Shown: in pieces, positions 50,905 to 63,944 of the stretch
How the letters are laid out: each line of letters opens with the position of its first letter
Numbering within the stretch: the first letter of the stretch is position 1
Made by a program: the position numbers and the translations under genes
The notes under the pieces: generated by a model
Databases searched by the model: none
What the model was told of the DNA's origin: nothing
Seen by the model: the letters and a program-made list of their open reading frames with translations, nothing else
Source: Flaveria trinervia
Taxonomy: Eukaryota; Streptophyta; Magnoliopsida; Asterales; Asteraceae
DNA length: 64,000 nt
NCBI GenBank assembly: GCA_025506515.1
Contig: CM046452.1
Location: 99,542,311-99,606,310 of the forward strand
Reading direction: 5' to 3'

Positions 50905-53900
50905 GTTGTATTGTTATGGGAGTGAGGGAAGTGTGGGAGATGATGAAGAGTATTTATGGTGATTATAAGCGGATGTTGACAGTGGTTTCCGACGTCAAAA
51001 GATGGTGACACGTTAGGGGTGAGGGTACGTGGCAGGTGTAGGTGAAACGTGAAAGGGTGTTTAGGTTCAATGGTTCATTCTGATTTTAGTTAAAGTTGGA
51101 ACCAACTGCATGCCTCAATTATACATTATACATACATATGTATATATTACACTTATTCTCTTTTGGGTGTTCTATCTTTTATTTGATTGGTGGGTTAAAT
51201 GCGTTTTAATGTATGTATTTTATTAGTTTGTACATGTGTTATGTTTCCTCTTGTGTTGTACATGTGTTGGTGTATTAGTCTAGTGGTTTAAAGGCTTGTT
51301 TCAACTTACTCTTACTCTTCTCCTCTTTTGTCAAGATGCAATATTTCAATGGATGTGTTTATGTTGCGTTTTGTGTTTTGTTTGAATTCTATTATCTGTT
51401 TTACGACTACCTTGTGTAGTTTCTTCGTTATTGAGCATGATTCATAAGTGTCCACAAACCCTGATCATTTGATCAGTTAGGTTTATCTTGTTTCGTTGTG
51501 ATTCTTTATTAACAGTTAGTTACGTGAGTTTCTTCGGGTAGTGTTTGGATACAAGACAAAAGGAATGGTTAAAGTGAATGATGATGTATTAAAAGAAGTC
51601 AATAACTAGATAGATGGTAATGGTCATACCATTCACCATTGTCGCATATAAAAGCTAGGTTAATTTTACCAAACCATCATGCAATAATGTCTTTAAGAAA
51701 TGGAGTCAAATCACATTTTTCAACAATCATTAATATATTGATATAAACATGATTCAATTACATATGATGACATAGTAACCCTACATAACATTACTTCTTG
51801 TGTTGTTAGATTCAACGTTTTGATTGTAGCTCGAGTTATTGTTCGACATTCGATGAATCAAAATTTTCATGTGTTCTTTTGTTTTTTGGTTTAAATTTTC
51901 TTTTAAGTATCAATAACTTATGAACATAATACATGAGTATTTTAGAAGGAAGTATTTTTTGTTATTCTTTATTAATTTTAAATACTTTTACTTTATTTGC
52001 TTGTTTTTATGAGTTTGTGGTAACGAAATACAACTTTGGCCGCTTTCCATCTTTTCTTTTTTCCTTATGATTATGTTATTGCAATACTTTTATTTGTACA
52101 ATACCTTGTGGTTGTATACTTGATAACATCTTAGCTTACTTTGATTTAAACTATTTTTTTATAATGGATCTCAAAAGATTTAATAAAAATTTCAATTGAA
52201 CGCAATAACATAAGCCCACTAGCTAGTAATAGCCTCTTTTTCTTAGGTCCTGATGTCCATCAATTATCAATGAAGATTACTAACTGATTTTCAGCTTTTA
52301 TTTTTGTGCTTTTTTAGGTTTTTATTGAGATCTGTTAGTATATATCATGGGTAGTCATATATTGATGGTGAAAAAGAGGATTTGTCAAAAAAAAAAAAAG
52401 TTTTATTGTGATATATAGACAACAATGTTATATTAAATGATGGCAAATACGTCGCAAGTAGCCTATTTACCACCCTTATATGGTTGCAAACATTTGTTAC
52501 TTTAGCAATGTAAAACCATTCAAAACAATACCAAACTCATTGTTAGAGCTCACGTTAGTACAACCGGAACGGTTATTAAATGATCGCTCTATCTGCTAGT
52601 TTGTTGGATTGATCGGACAATCAAATGATCAACTCAATTGAATGGTTTGATTGTATACAGGAAAAAAATAAAATATGAAAGTAGAACTTACAATGTTAGC
52701 TGATTATAGAGTCTAGAACACATAAAATTTAAATCTTGAAATCAAACGGTTCATAAATTTTACAAGTAAAAATCTAAAATGCATGAATGTCCAATTCAAC
52801 CGTCAATGTAGTTTGTTGGTTTGTCTAGTCGACAACATATAACGGACCCCTCAAATTAAAATGGTTCAAGAGTACTCAACTATATAAGCCAGTTGTCTAA
52901 GTGGTTCCAAATAATCAACATTTCTTGTACAACTCCTTCCCTGAAAATTGATTGGCAAAATGTAACATAAATTTCGTCTAAGCTCAATATTTATAAAGTT
53001 GTTAGTTCATAATTTATGGAAAAAGAAAATTTTGTGTCATCCATCAAATACCCAAAATTTTAATATTGAGTGTGTTCCGAATTATTCAAGCAAAACATAT
53101 TTTTGTTGAACTTTTGAGAAAAGATAAAGAAGAAAAGAGAAAGAATTGGACTCAAACTTGATTTCTTGTTAAAGGTGTTGGTGGAGGCCACATATGATAA
53201 AGTAACTATATAATTATCCTTTTAAGACGATCGAGTTTCAATATATGAACGATACGTCATCGAGACGTTTACTTTTTTAGTAAAGAAAACATATAAAAAC
53301 CAATGAATTTAATGGATCATACAAAAGATGATAACAGGTGTCACATATTAAGCCAAACGTATATCACGTATCAATAATATGTGATTAGATGATACAATTA
53401 TTGCCTTTAAACCAATTTACTTGTGCTTGAATCAATCGTAGTTTAGCTTTTTCTCTATCAATATTTTCAACTTTGATGAGAATGTTCTAACAAATTTCTA
53501 GCGAGTGACTAGTGAACAAGTTACCATCATGCTTCATTCAATAGTCTTGTTAGAAGAGAGATCGGGTACGACAAGTGAAAAATAATTGCACTATCAAAAA
53601 TCACCTCACAAGTTTGAAATAGCGCTAGGGTGCTATGTGAAATGAAAGTGAACAGGTATGCGGTAGGTATTTAGTCACACGTATCAAGTATGAAAGGGAA
53701 CATGAGAGGTTAATTTCTACGTATGTGAAATGAAACAAAGTATTTTGAGAGTTTTCATCTCTTTTTGGTCTCTTTACAACCTCTATCATGATACCTCTTT
53801 TGATGTTGTTCACAAACACATGTAAGACAACTCTTAACCATTTCCTCGTCGTTTATTTCTTTTTCTTGATCTTGTTTGGATGATACGAGGATATACTAAT

Positions 53901-56123
53901 GGTCAACACCATCTTGTTTGATAGCTTTGGAATTTAATCACGACAAAAGTAAGTTTGAGCTCAAGCCTTTAAGCTCTTATTTATTTACTTGGGAAACTTT
54001 GATCACGACAAAAATAAACTTAACTACATAATCATATTCATCAAATTTCTTCACTCGCCTTGCGCATTTAACATCTTGTTAGATCAATCCGTAATTCTCA
54101 TTCATTTCTTAAACCAATATGAGCAGTCTACTTGAAGTGATTAGCCTAAAAGATATGGAACAATATTTTTAATATTTTATTTATTTATTTGTTACATTTT
54201 TTTTCATCTTAAAGTAAATACCAACTGATGTATTTGTGTGTTGAATATGGTAAATTTTGTTGAAGGATGAGCAATTTTATATCTTAACCGTTTTTACCAA
54301 AAAAGAAAGAATTCCATTATCATACGTTTTGTATAGTTGACAAGAATGAAAGATGTAGTTTATAATGGAAATGTACTAACATTAACGAATGTTTATTATA
54401 GCATTTGCAGAACTAGACAGTAATCTAAATGTGCTCGACTCTTCTATCCGATGAAATATTCTATATACATTGGTATATAACATCACCTTCTCTTAATAGT
54501 TTATTATGTGTATTTGGAGAGAAAATGCTTGATTTTACTTGTGTATTTGGTAATAAACATGTTGGCCACAAAACAGAATGGTATCAACAGTTGTTTTCCA
54601 CCTTATTAGTGTAAGGTTGAGTCTAGTCTTTTGTATTTGCACTAATCTAGACAAAGGGTATCATTCTTCTAATTGTAATCAAGGGATACAACTCAAAGCA
54701 TAAAAAGAGTGGAGAGCACCATTCATCTTTACTGATACTTATGTTCTATTCCAAATGTTAGGCATATCCAACTCTAAGTCTAAGCAACACATAGAGCTTT
54801 TGCGTATTGTGACACGTATTGTCATATTGTGAAGTCCTAATGACTGTTTAGTGACAATAACAATACTGTCATTAAGATAATATATTAATGTAATGAAAAG
54901 AAACTTTTTTTTTTCAAAAGAAGGCATATACTTATAATGCTAAAATATGAGAAGTCAACTCTATACATATGTATATGATGGAATTATATATGATCCACGT
55001 AGAATAAATACTACAAACTCAATATTACAAAAAAAATACTTAAAACAAAATGAATCATTTATTTCTTTTACTTTGAAAATTTTGAAACGAAAAGAAATAT
55101 TTACCGAAGCCTTACTAAACCAGTAACACACTTTTAAGTACTAAAAGAAAAATCGAACAATGATTTCTATTACATCATATATACCAATTCGTAAGAGATT
55201 GTTAACCCTATCGGTTTGTGTCTGCTTTTTCCCTTCTCTCTCTTGTTTTTGTCTAACAACCAAATATAAGTATAAGAAAAAAATAAAACAATAAATCTGA
55301 TCCCTATAAAATATACTGATTTTGCGGATATTATGATTCTTTTTTCAATTTGTAAATAAGTGTTTTTAGTTGTTTATTGAATTTTTTAGATTCCCATGTT
55401 GGGAATTGTAGATTTAAAATAAATAAGTGAAAGCGTATCTCTTTTTATTTTTTAATTTAATGGAGTGAGCACTTCATATTCATGTTGTCATATGACAAAA
55501 CACATAAGTGTTAATTGCTCTTCCATTATTATCTTTGCTTCTCTTTTTCGTTGTTCAACAAATAATAGTTTTATAGGAGAATGAGTGTACTCTTACTTTA
55601 TTTTCTCACTTTCATAAGTGTTTTCAGTTTATAATTTCATTCATTTAAAAACACAATATTTTTTATTTGAATACAAATAGTGAAAGAAAAGTGATTATTA
55701 TGATTGCAATTTCATACTTTTTTATTTGTTTTCTCAGTAGGAAGAATCTAAGGTCACTCTCATTTTAATTTCCAATTTACATGTAATTTCTTTATCGTTT
55801 TATGTATAAAAGCTAATGGTGTTTACATGATTATTAATTGGTTAATGGTTCATATATATATACTTCATATTATTTGTATAATATATTATGTATTTGTCTT
55901 CACTATTAAATAAAAGAATAAAATTGATATGTTGTCATTTGTCATGTAGTTAGTTTTCTAATTTCTTACTTTGTATCGTTGTGCTTAAATTAGACTATGA
56001 ATAGCCGAATATGAAATCCAACTTACCTCTTCGTATCTATGCAATTCAAAATCCACGTGTAACTCAATTTCATTCTTTATATATATATATATGTGTGTGT
56101 GTGTGAATCATTAAAGTACTATT
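50905..56123. other. 5.2 kb gene-poor intergenic region
   Basis: The left edge is the ABCG25-like promoter (a CACGTTAGGGGTGAGGGTACG segment near 51010). The rest is AT-rich, with short frames (53625, 54429, 54739) that have no supporting features. No transposon termini could be defined. Confidence 0.45.
56078..56105. repeat. (TA)n(TG)n microsatellite
   Basis: Compound dinucleotide repeat just outside the left end of the long-TIR element. Confidence 0.9.
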
Positions 56124-57132
56124 AAGAGTAAATTACAAATTGTATCATTTATTAATACACGAAATTACATGATATGTCTTTTAGTTTTGATAATTACATC
56201 CAATGTTCTTTTTTTAAAATATGTGCACACATATTGTCCTTTACACTAACTTTAAGTTAAATGCGCACTTAACTTATCTCTCACATCAAGTGCATTTTTT
56301 CATTTTCTTTTCACATATAATATATTAAATAAATGAAAAAATTAATTTTTTTATTTGAAAAAGAAAATTAAAAAATATCGGATGAGTAACTCAGTGAACC
56401 TGGGTTTCTCTTATGTTTAGTATCATTAAATCCATCATCCCACCCAATACCGGTCATCTTCACCACCTACAACATCTCACACAACATTGAAACCCTTGAA
56501 CTCGAATAAACAACGATGGTAAGACAAAATTCATAATTCACTTTTTGTATTTCATTGCTCTTTGAAATTTTGGCTTGTGTTGTGTGATTAACGAGCGACT
56601 CATAATTCATTTTCTTGTTTTTGCAAATTATATAAGGAATTCAAAAAATCATAGGTAATCTCAAATTTTGTGTTCCTTATTGATTTTTCATTATTTGTTG
56701 GTGTGAGTAGTTTATAAAGTATTTAGTGTACTTTTTTGGTGTTAATTGTTGATTTCCCAACCTTTTAAATGATTTGTGGCTTATACTTTTTACTTTAGTA
56801 AATGTTATCGAAGGTTGTTGTCATTAAAAGTTTTGACGATTAGTCGAATGAACACACACTAAGAGTGATTGATTTCACCGACTTATCTAACGGTACGATA
56901 TCTTTTAGTTTTATTTTTTCATTTAAAATTTTTATTTATTATAGTTTTTTAAATATATTAGACGTAAAAAAATGATAAAAATACCTTCATGCAAGGGGAC
57001 ATATAATGGAGTTAACTATGCATTTAGATAATAGTTAGTGTAAAGGATAATATATGGTATGTAATTATTAAAGTTAAATGACATATCATGTAATTTCATA
57101 TATTACTAAAGAACACAGTTTGTAATTTTCTA
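56124..57132. mobile_element. Long-TIR (MULE-like) element, copy B, with gene-like insert
   Basis: Left end AAGAGTAAATTACAAATTGT; right end, reverse-complemented, AAAATTACAAACTGTGTTCT. The inverted arms are ~85-90 bases and share long stretches such as GAAATTACATGATATGTC and AATAATTACAT. The left arm also matches copy A (29758). The middle (56400-56900) is different in kind: a C-rich leader-like stretch, then ATG directly followed by GTAAGA (56516), then a short frame reading KVVVIKSFDD near 56810. That is what a captured host-gene fragment (Pack-MULE) would look like, but I cannot name the source gene. Confidence 0.6.
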
Positions 57133-58320
57133 TAGTATTAATGTGTTATATAGTGTTAGGCATTTCTCTTAAGATATTACTAATTAGTTCGGTTACGTTA
57201 TATAAGCTAACACAAACAATATGCCATGAATGTTGACAAGTTAGCATTAACTTGGTGTACCATGCGGATTAAGTGACATGCAATGTGGTTTTCAATCAAT
57301 TTAAAATAAATAGTTTTTTCTTATGTGAACAGTTTAGCATTCGATTTATCTGGTTATCTTATGACAATTTTATTATTAAACTCTTCATTGTGCGAAAAAA
57401 GTTACATATAATCTAAGTTTATGGCTTACATTCAATGTGACTATTGACTAAGAATCTTCCTGCTTCCCTTAATTCTTATGTTGCTATAGTCAACATATCT
57501 TTTAAGTTAGCGTTGATTGCATATCAGTCTTTAGAGGAGTTGACTAATAGCACTATAAGATATTATATAACTTTCAAGTTTATTACATCTATGCAATCAA
57601 ATGATCAAATGATTGTATGTGATGATCATATAAGTTTTCTTTTTTTTTTTCCTTTGCAGTAGCTTTTATTTGAATCTTAACATATATTTATAGAGACACA
57701 CTATATAATAAAGAAAATACCCTTGAAAAAGAGAATTTTCTATTACGTAATGTGAGGTACAATGATTGAATTGGTTGTATTTTGAATGTGATAAAAGTTG
57801 TTTAGGGATTCGGAAATAATAAACACCAAATTGAGCGATCGAAAAATTTGTTTTATAGTTTAAGATATTTCAGTTTAAGTTTCTACTATTTACTTTACCA
57901 GCATATATATATTTTTTGGTATCATCCCCACGCTCTCTTCTTTACACGCATCACACCCATCATGTTTAGTAAGTTATAAAATATTAAAATATTCAGAAAA
58001 TGTATATGGAGTTTAATATATATCTTAAAAAGTATTCTAAGTTAAAAAGACATAGACTCCTCAACATCCACCGCACAAAATCAAAGAGAAGAAAACGATA
58101 AAAATGATCTTTTTCACTTCGTTATGGCCTTTGAAGATCTAGAAATAATGTAATTTTTAACATAATGGTGTTGAACGCATCCAACATAGTTGAAAACATC
58201 AAATCTTATGGTTTCCATTGGGTAAAAAGTGGAAGCAAATCTCAAAAACTTAAATAGAAGAATTAGTATAACTTTTCTATTTTGTGTGAATTTCTTGTAT
58301 TATAGACATGTTTGGCAAAT
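57133..58320. other. Intergenic DNA, nothing recognised
   Basis: AT-rich. The frame at 57444-57662 has no domain, signal or splice support. Confidence 0.45.
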
Positions 58321-58777
58321 AAAAAAATGGGTAACTTTGTAAAATATTAACCAACTTTTAAAAATGTTTCAATTAAGTAACTCAAGTTTTAAAAGTGTTC
58401 CAATCAGATCACTTATTTTTATATTTTATACAAATTAAAAGTCATAACATATTTTTTAGCATGTTATACTTTTGGATTCAGTTAAAAAATATTTTTTTTA
58501 TCTTTTGATGCTGATATAGAACGTTGACGTAAATTTTAGGCACTTTTTTTTATTTTTTTCATAATTAACATATATTTTTTTATTTTTTAATATAATTTTA
58601 TATATTGAAAATTCTAACTCCCAGTTTTTTCCATCATTACTTTCTTGTCATAATAAAATTGATAATGACTCGATTTGATCGTTTGGAGGTCCAATTTGAG
58701 AATAATATGCATGAGTAACTAAATTAGAATACTTTTGAAACTTAGTTACTATTCTGTGATATTTTCTTATAATAAAG
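58321..58777. mobile_element. MITE-like inverted-repeat element
   Basis: The left part GGTAACTTTGTAAAATATT ... AAGTAACTCAAG is mirrored at the right end (reverse-complemented AGTAACTAAGTTTCAAAAG ... TAGTTACTCATG). The interior carries a repeated CAAGTTTTAAAAGTGTTCC-like word. Typical of short plant elements with TAACT ends; boundaries approximate. Confidence 0.45.
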
Positions 58778-59265
58778 TAAGTTTTTGACTTTTGAGGGGT
58801 AAAAAGACCAAAATACCCCTCCAAAAAAATTAAAATTTTTGACTTTTGAAAAAGTATTTTTATTTTTTTACCACTTCAAAAAATTAAAAAATTACTTTTT
58901 TTTTGTCAAACACCCACTATAACTCTCTATTGTCTAGCTTTTTGGTAGGTCGTTTTGTTTTAATATAGTTTATATTTTTTAAACAACACCACCTATAATT
59001 TTCTAAACAATATATGTATCGGATAAATAAAAACCCACGGCCTTAATAAAAACTCACTACTTACTAGTCGTGTTAATTGTCACATTTAAGAAAAAATCAA
59101 TAATAATCAAACCTATAGTTTCATCGATTTTTTGTCAGACTTTCATAGGCAAGTCCGCGTAGTAAAACAGCAAATCGTCATTAACTATGTTCTCTCCCAC
59201 CCCCCCCACCACCATCTCAAATTGACTCATTTCTCCATCAAAATTGTAATCATCATTCATCAACA
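58778..59265. other. Upstream region of the I9 inhibitor gene
   Basis: AT-rich for the first part. From ~59100 it becomes the probable promoter and 5' UTR, with CCCACCCCCCCCACCACC at ~59197 just before the start codon. Confidence 0.45.
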
Positions 59266-60026
59266 ATGGCGGAACCCAAACCATCTGAACCACCACCCAC
59301 ACCATCTGAACCACCACCGGCTGCAGAAGTCCACATAGTCTACACCGATCAACCTCAAGGTCAAGACCCTGAAGCCCATCACCTTCGCACCCTCACTTCA
59401 GTCATCGGCAGGTATCATCTCTAACCCCCTCAACCATCAAATCACAAAACCCTTCAATTCAATTTCAAGTCTTTGTTATAGGTTCATACATCAATTCAAA
59501 CATTCACGCATCATATGTTATAGTTTCAACTTTGAAAACGCCAAGAATTGTTTCGATTTTACTTTTTAGGAAAGAGTTGTTGATTTAGGGTTTTGAATTG
59601 AAAAACGTGTACTTTAGAAATTCGATTGTATATGTACATTAAACTATGAAATTTGGTATTGGATCAGCGAGGAGGCAGCTAAAGGGGCTTTGTTGTACAC
59701 TTACAAGCATGCTGCCAGTGGATTTTCTGCAAAGCTCACTCCTGATCAAGTTGAGCAAATTTCGAGTACGTTGCCCGACTTTCGTATCTTTTTTATTATC
59801 ATTAATGTAGGAGTATGATTATATTATGACGGGCTGTTTGGTATTGCGCGTGTTTGGAAGATGATCTGTTTCACAAACGCGACACCAAACACCCCCTAGA
59901 TAGATGAAGGTAAACTGTAAAAGTGAGTGATGTTTTGTTTTTGCAGGACAACCAGGTGTTCTTCAGGTGGTGAAGAGCAGGTCTGCGGAGTTACATTCAG
60001 GCGCTGCGAAGACTCACACCATGTGA
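59266..60026 (+). CDS. Subtilisin propeptide-like inhibitor (Inhibitor I9 domain)
   Basis: Small stand-alone protein equivalent to the prodomain of subtilases, like Arabidopsis At1g71950 (SPI-1), which binds and inhibits a plant subtilase. Three exons (59266-59411, 59668-59765, 59947-60026) join in phase to 107 aa. Residues 1-20 are Pro/Glu-rich (MAEPKPSEPPPTPSEPPP). The I9 fold follows: VHIVYTD (~22), HHLRTLTSVIG, then ALLYTYKHAASGFSAKLTPD and GVLQVVKSRSAELH, all hallmark segments of subtilase prodomains. No protease domain follows; the next gene is on the opposite strand, 200 bp away tail to tail. No signal peptide is visible, so it may act intracellularly or reach subtilases by another route. 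Intact. Confidence 0.9.
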
Positions 60027-60222
60027 AATCATGATTGTTGTATCAGGTTTGGTTTAATAATAAATGACTCTTGATGAGGATGCTTGTAATGATACTCTTG
60101 ATCATATGATAATTAACAGAATAGTCGTTTACTAATTTGTCAAGAAAACGATTACAGCTCAAAATTTGCATTTATGTTGAAGAACAGAAACCGTAAACAG
60201 AAAAATAACTTACAAAAAGTGA

Positions 60223-62349
60223 TTAATCTTGTGATTCTTTCTTATCATCAATGACAAGAGCTTCTGCCAAATCAAAGTTCAAGCTCCCTTTCATGGCTCT
60301 GCTTCTCACGTCATCATCGCCCTTTCTCATCATTGCTGTAAATTCTGCATAATCTATACGCCCGTCCTGTGAAACAAAACAATCACAGTAAGTATATAAA
60401 CATGAGTATGTAAACAAGACGTGAAATGATGACTAACGTTATCTTGATCAACATCTTTGATCATATCATCGAGTTGAGCATCTTGCAGACCAAAATCTTT
60501 GCAAGCTTGTTGAAGCTCATCGGTGGTTATGTACCCACTTCCATCTTTATCAAAAAATCTAAAGGCTGCAAGCAGGTTTTCCTCTCTCTCTATCTTGTTC
60601 ATGTGCAAAGTTGCTGCAATAAACTCACCATATTCTATTGTGCCATTGCCATCAATATCAGCCTGTTAGAAACTCAAAATTCAAACTCTGTATGTGATTA
60701 TTTATATAATGCATACATTTTTGTGTCATTTATTTCTTTATGGAAGTAAGAATAAAATAACATACAGCATCCATAAGTTCCCTGATTTCAGATTCGACTA
60801 AATTAGAGCCAACTCTCTTTAATCCTTGTTTGAGTTCTTCAAATGTTATTGCGCCACTGTTGTCTGTGTCAAGCATTTTAAATAACTGCTTTAAGCCACC
60901 AATCTCCTCTTCAGATAGCCTTTCTGCAATAACCTGGATAGCAATTTAATTAAGTAATTTATGTGCATTTATGGAAGATATGTTGGAATAATGAAAATCA
61001 TATGAAATCGTACGCGTAAAGCCATCTTCTTAAGTTTGTTCATAGCTGAGAAGTGCTTGAGGCGCGATATAACTGCAGGGTCTAGAGGCTTGTCTGGAGC
61101 AACCCTATCATCAACAATCCATGGATGACCTGAGGGTAGAAGTACGAAATTGATCTTACATCAAATGAACAAAAGATGCAACAAAATCTATTATGACATT
61201 GCAACTCACATAGGACTTGATGGGCAGTTATTCTTTGTTCTGGTCTCCTATCAAGCATTTTTTTTATCAAATCTTTGGCACTTTCTGAAATTTGCGGCCA
61301 CGGATCAGATTCAAAATCAAGTCTCCCCCTCAAAATCTGCTTAAAAATGCCTGAATCTGATTCTGCAAAGCAAAGTGCACAAGATATGTTGTCATGATGG
61401 GTGTAACAAAACAATTAGTGTTCTTTTAGATGATATATTACCTGCCCAGAATGGTGGAACTCCTGATAGTAAAATGTATAGGATAACCCCCGCACTCCAC
61501 ACGTCAATTTCAGGTCCATAACGCTTGTGTAAAACTTCGGGTGCAACATAGTAGGGGCTTCCAACCACATCTGATAGATACTGTCCTGTTAAACACAACA
61601 AAATCAACTCAAGTTATGCTAGTATTTGCCTCTTCACAAGAGTAATTGAGGGTAACATATTCATAGAACGCCACAAAACTTATCTCAGTTTCAAATTGTC
61701 ATTACCAATTTAGTCATTAAACTTAATGAAACTCATCAGTTTTGATGTGATAAACTTGATTACATCATGTAATGAATTGAAACATAAACTAAAGAACAAA
61801 ACCTGGTTTGTAGAAGACAGACAATCCAAAATCAATCGCCTTAAGTTGCGCATCCTCGTCACTTGTATGAAACAAAAAGTTCTCAGGCTTGAGGTCTCTA
61901 TGCAGAACCCCAAGAGAATGACAAGCTTCAACAACACCAACAATCGTCTTCATCAATTTAGCGGCTTCCTTCTCGCTATAATGCCCTTTCTGTACAATCC
62001 TATCAAACAGCTCACCACCCGCGCACAACTCCATAACCAAATGAACAAACACATTGTCCTCATACGCGCCTTTGATTCTCACAACACAAGGGTACTCCGA
62101 TAAGTGATGCATGATCTGAATCTCTCTCCATACGTCATCATAATCCTCCTTACATAAAAGCTTCCTTTTATGTATGGATTTGCAGGCGTATTCGATGCCT
62201 GTTGATTTCTGTCTGCAAAGGTAGGTTGTACCGAATTGACCATGCCCTAATTTCTTCCCCATGACGTAATGGTCTCTAAGTCTTGGAGTCGGGTGTGAGA
62301 GGACTGTGTTGGAAGGCTTCAATGGTGAAAATTGTGTGTGTTTCTTCAT
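60223..62349 (-). CDS. Calcium-dependent protein kinase, CPK4/CPK11-like
   Basis: Ser/Thr kinase activated by calcium through its own calmodulin-like domain. Seven exons (61803-62349, 61442-61585, 61210-61362, 61014-61129, 60766-60933, 60438-60662, 60223-60366) join in phase to 498 aa. Kinase domain: Gly loop GHGQFG (~35-40), catalytic Lys57 (ACK), HRD at 150-152, DFG at 173-175. A junction/autoinhibitory segment (HFSAMNKLKKMALRVIAERL) follows. Four EF-hands have all calcium ligands: DTDNSGAITFEE (~342), DIDGNGTIEYGE (~378), DKDGSGYITTDE (~414), DQDNDGRIDYAE (~448). The N-terminus begins MKK, with no MG for myristoylation, as in CPK4/11/12, and SNTVL..TPRLRDHY matches that clade. In Arabidopsis that group acts in abscisic-acid and guard-cell responses; the same role here is inferred. 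Confidence 0.95.
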
Positions 62350-63370
62350 GGATGGAAGATTTAGAAGAATGGATCTTGATGATATGAATTGATATTAGGT
62401 TTTGCTGGAAGAAGAAATTGAAGATGATGAAGCGAAGAAAATGGGAACAAACAAAGGTCTGATCTCATGCAATGCATGAATGATATTCAACCACAGGGAA
62501 CCGAATGAACGGTCTCTACATTATTTCCCACAAATATATATTTTTATTAAATTTATAATCTCATGTTTGAGTACTATTAGCTTCATGCTAAAAAGTTCCT
62601 TTTACAATGTCATATGAGCTTCATTTTCTAGGATTATCATAGTTTAAACCAGATTTTCAATTTATCCATATAAATATTTTATATGATAACTTAACGGGCA
62701 TATAGATAAACTTGGGACTAAGTTCCTTGGTATGACTTAGAAATTCTGTCACTCCGTGAAATTATCTATCAAATTTTTCTTTTTTATTATTTTGTTTGCA
62801 TTCACTAAGGAACTCTAGTCCAAATAAAATGTATAATTTAATTTTAAAACTTTTTGAGTTGATTAAACAAATGGTTTATGTACAGTGTCATGATCGTTTC
62901 AAATTATAAAAACTAAGTCAGGATCATAGCTATTTTTAAAATCGTAATACTCACTGTTGTTATAATGAATGAACAATTGAATGTTAGTTTTTTTACGAAG
63001 AATTCTTTACAATGACCTTTATAGGCCTAACAATGTTTTTTAAAAAAAATCTATAACAATTATAAATCATTTAAGGATGACAAAATGATAATTTCACTCT
63101 GATTTTAAAACACCTAAGATAAATTTAGATCTGTGTGATAAAAATGCTTTATACAAAAGTTGCAATTGATCCAATGGTTCAAATAACCGGCCACAGTGCT
63201 TGAAGGGTTCTTTTAATATTAGTTACATAAACATCAACAAAATTAACGAGAACCCTAATCCAGTAACTCCAATTCGTGTGGTATATCACTATTTTGCCTC
63301 AAAAACTCATATCTAGTGTTGAAGTTCGAGTACAAGATGTTAGGTGTTTGTCTATCATAGTTAGTCTCTA
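62350..63370. other. CDPK promoter side, no further gene
   Basis: Includes the 5' UTR and promoter of the minus-strand kinase gene (GA-rich leader at 62360-62460), then AT-rich DNA with nothing recognised up to the Helitron. Confidence 0.5.
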
Positions 63371-63944
63371 TCATCTTCCTACTCTAATAAAAAAAGTAAA
63401 TAGTGTGTCATTTGTCATCATCATATTTATTTTTATTAAATTTTTTTTGTTTCTCTCTTCAATTAAATAACCATATTAATTACTAATAATATTATCTATT
63501 TATTTTTACATTATAATTAGCTTTTTAATAAAAATAAGAAATAATATTTTTTTATTAATGCTATTTCTATAGAGATAGTTTTTTATAAAATGATTTTTTT
63601 TTCAAAAAAATAAAACTATTTTTATGTAATATTTTAAAATTAGTTTTTTAAAGTAATTTTTTTATTAAACAAAAATAATTAAAATAAGGAGTTATAGTAA
63701 GAAAAATTTTAAAAATAATTTTTTTTTAAAACGTTATTTTAAAACAAAATATTTAATTTATCTTTGAAAGAAACAAAAAAATAAAATAATTTTTCATATT
63801 ATTGTTTTTATTATTAATATTTGTTACTCATACATAATTTCAATCATATTATGTATTAGTCTATTGTTTTATAATTAATAATTTTTATTTTATTTAATAT
63901 TCTATTTATTCAACCCGTGTAATACATGGAGTTACTAAAACTAG
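63371..63944 (+). mobile_element. Non-autonomous Helitron, 574 bp
   Basis: Begins TCATCTTCCTACTCTAATAA after an A (63370), with GTGTCATTTGTCATCATC close inside. Ends with the hairpin CCGTGTAATACATGG (63915-63929), an 11-base spacer and CTAG (63941-63944), then T. The 3' end matches the complementary ends of the elements at 3512 and 39151. No Rep/helicase frame. Confidence 0.78.

Noticed and set aside
56800..56840. KVVVIKSFDD resembling part of ribosomal protein L27
   Set aside because: Only ten residues match and the following residues do not, so the parent gene cannot be named.
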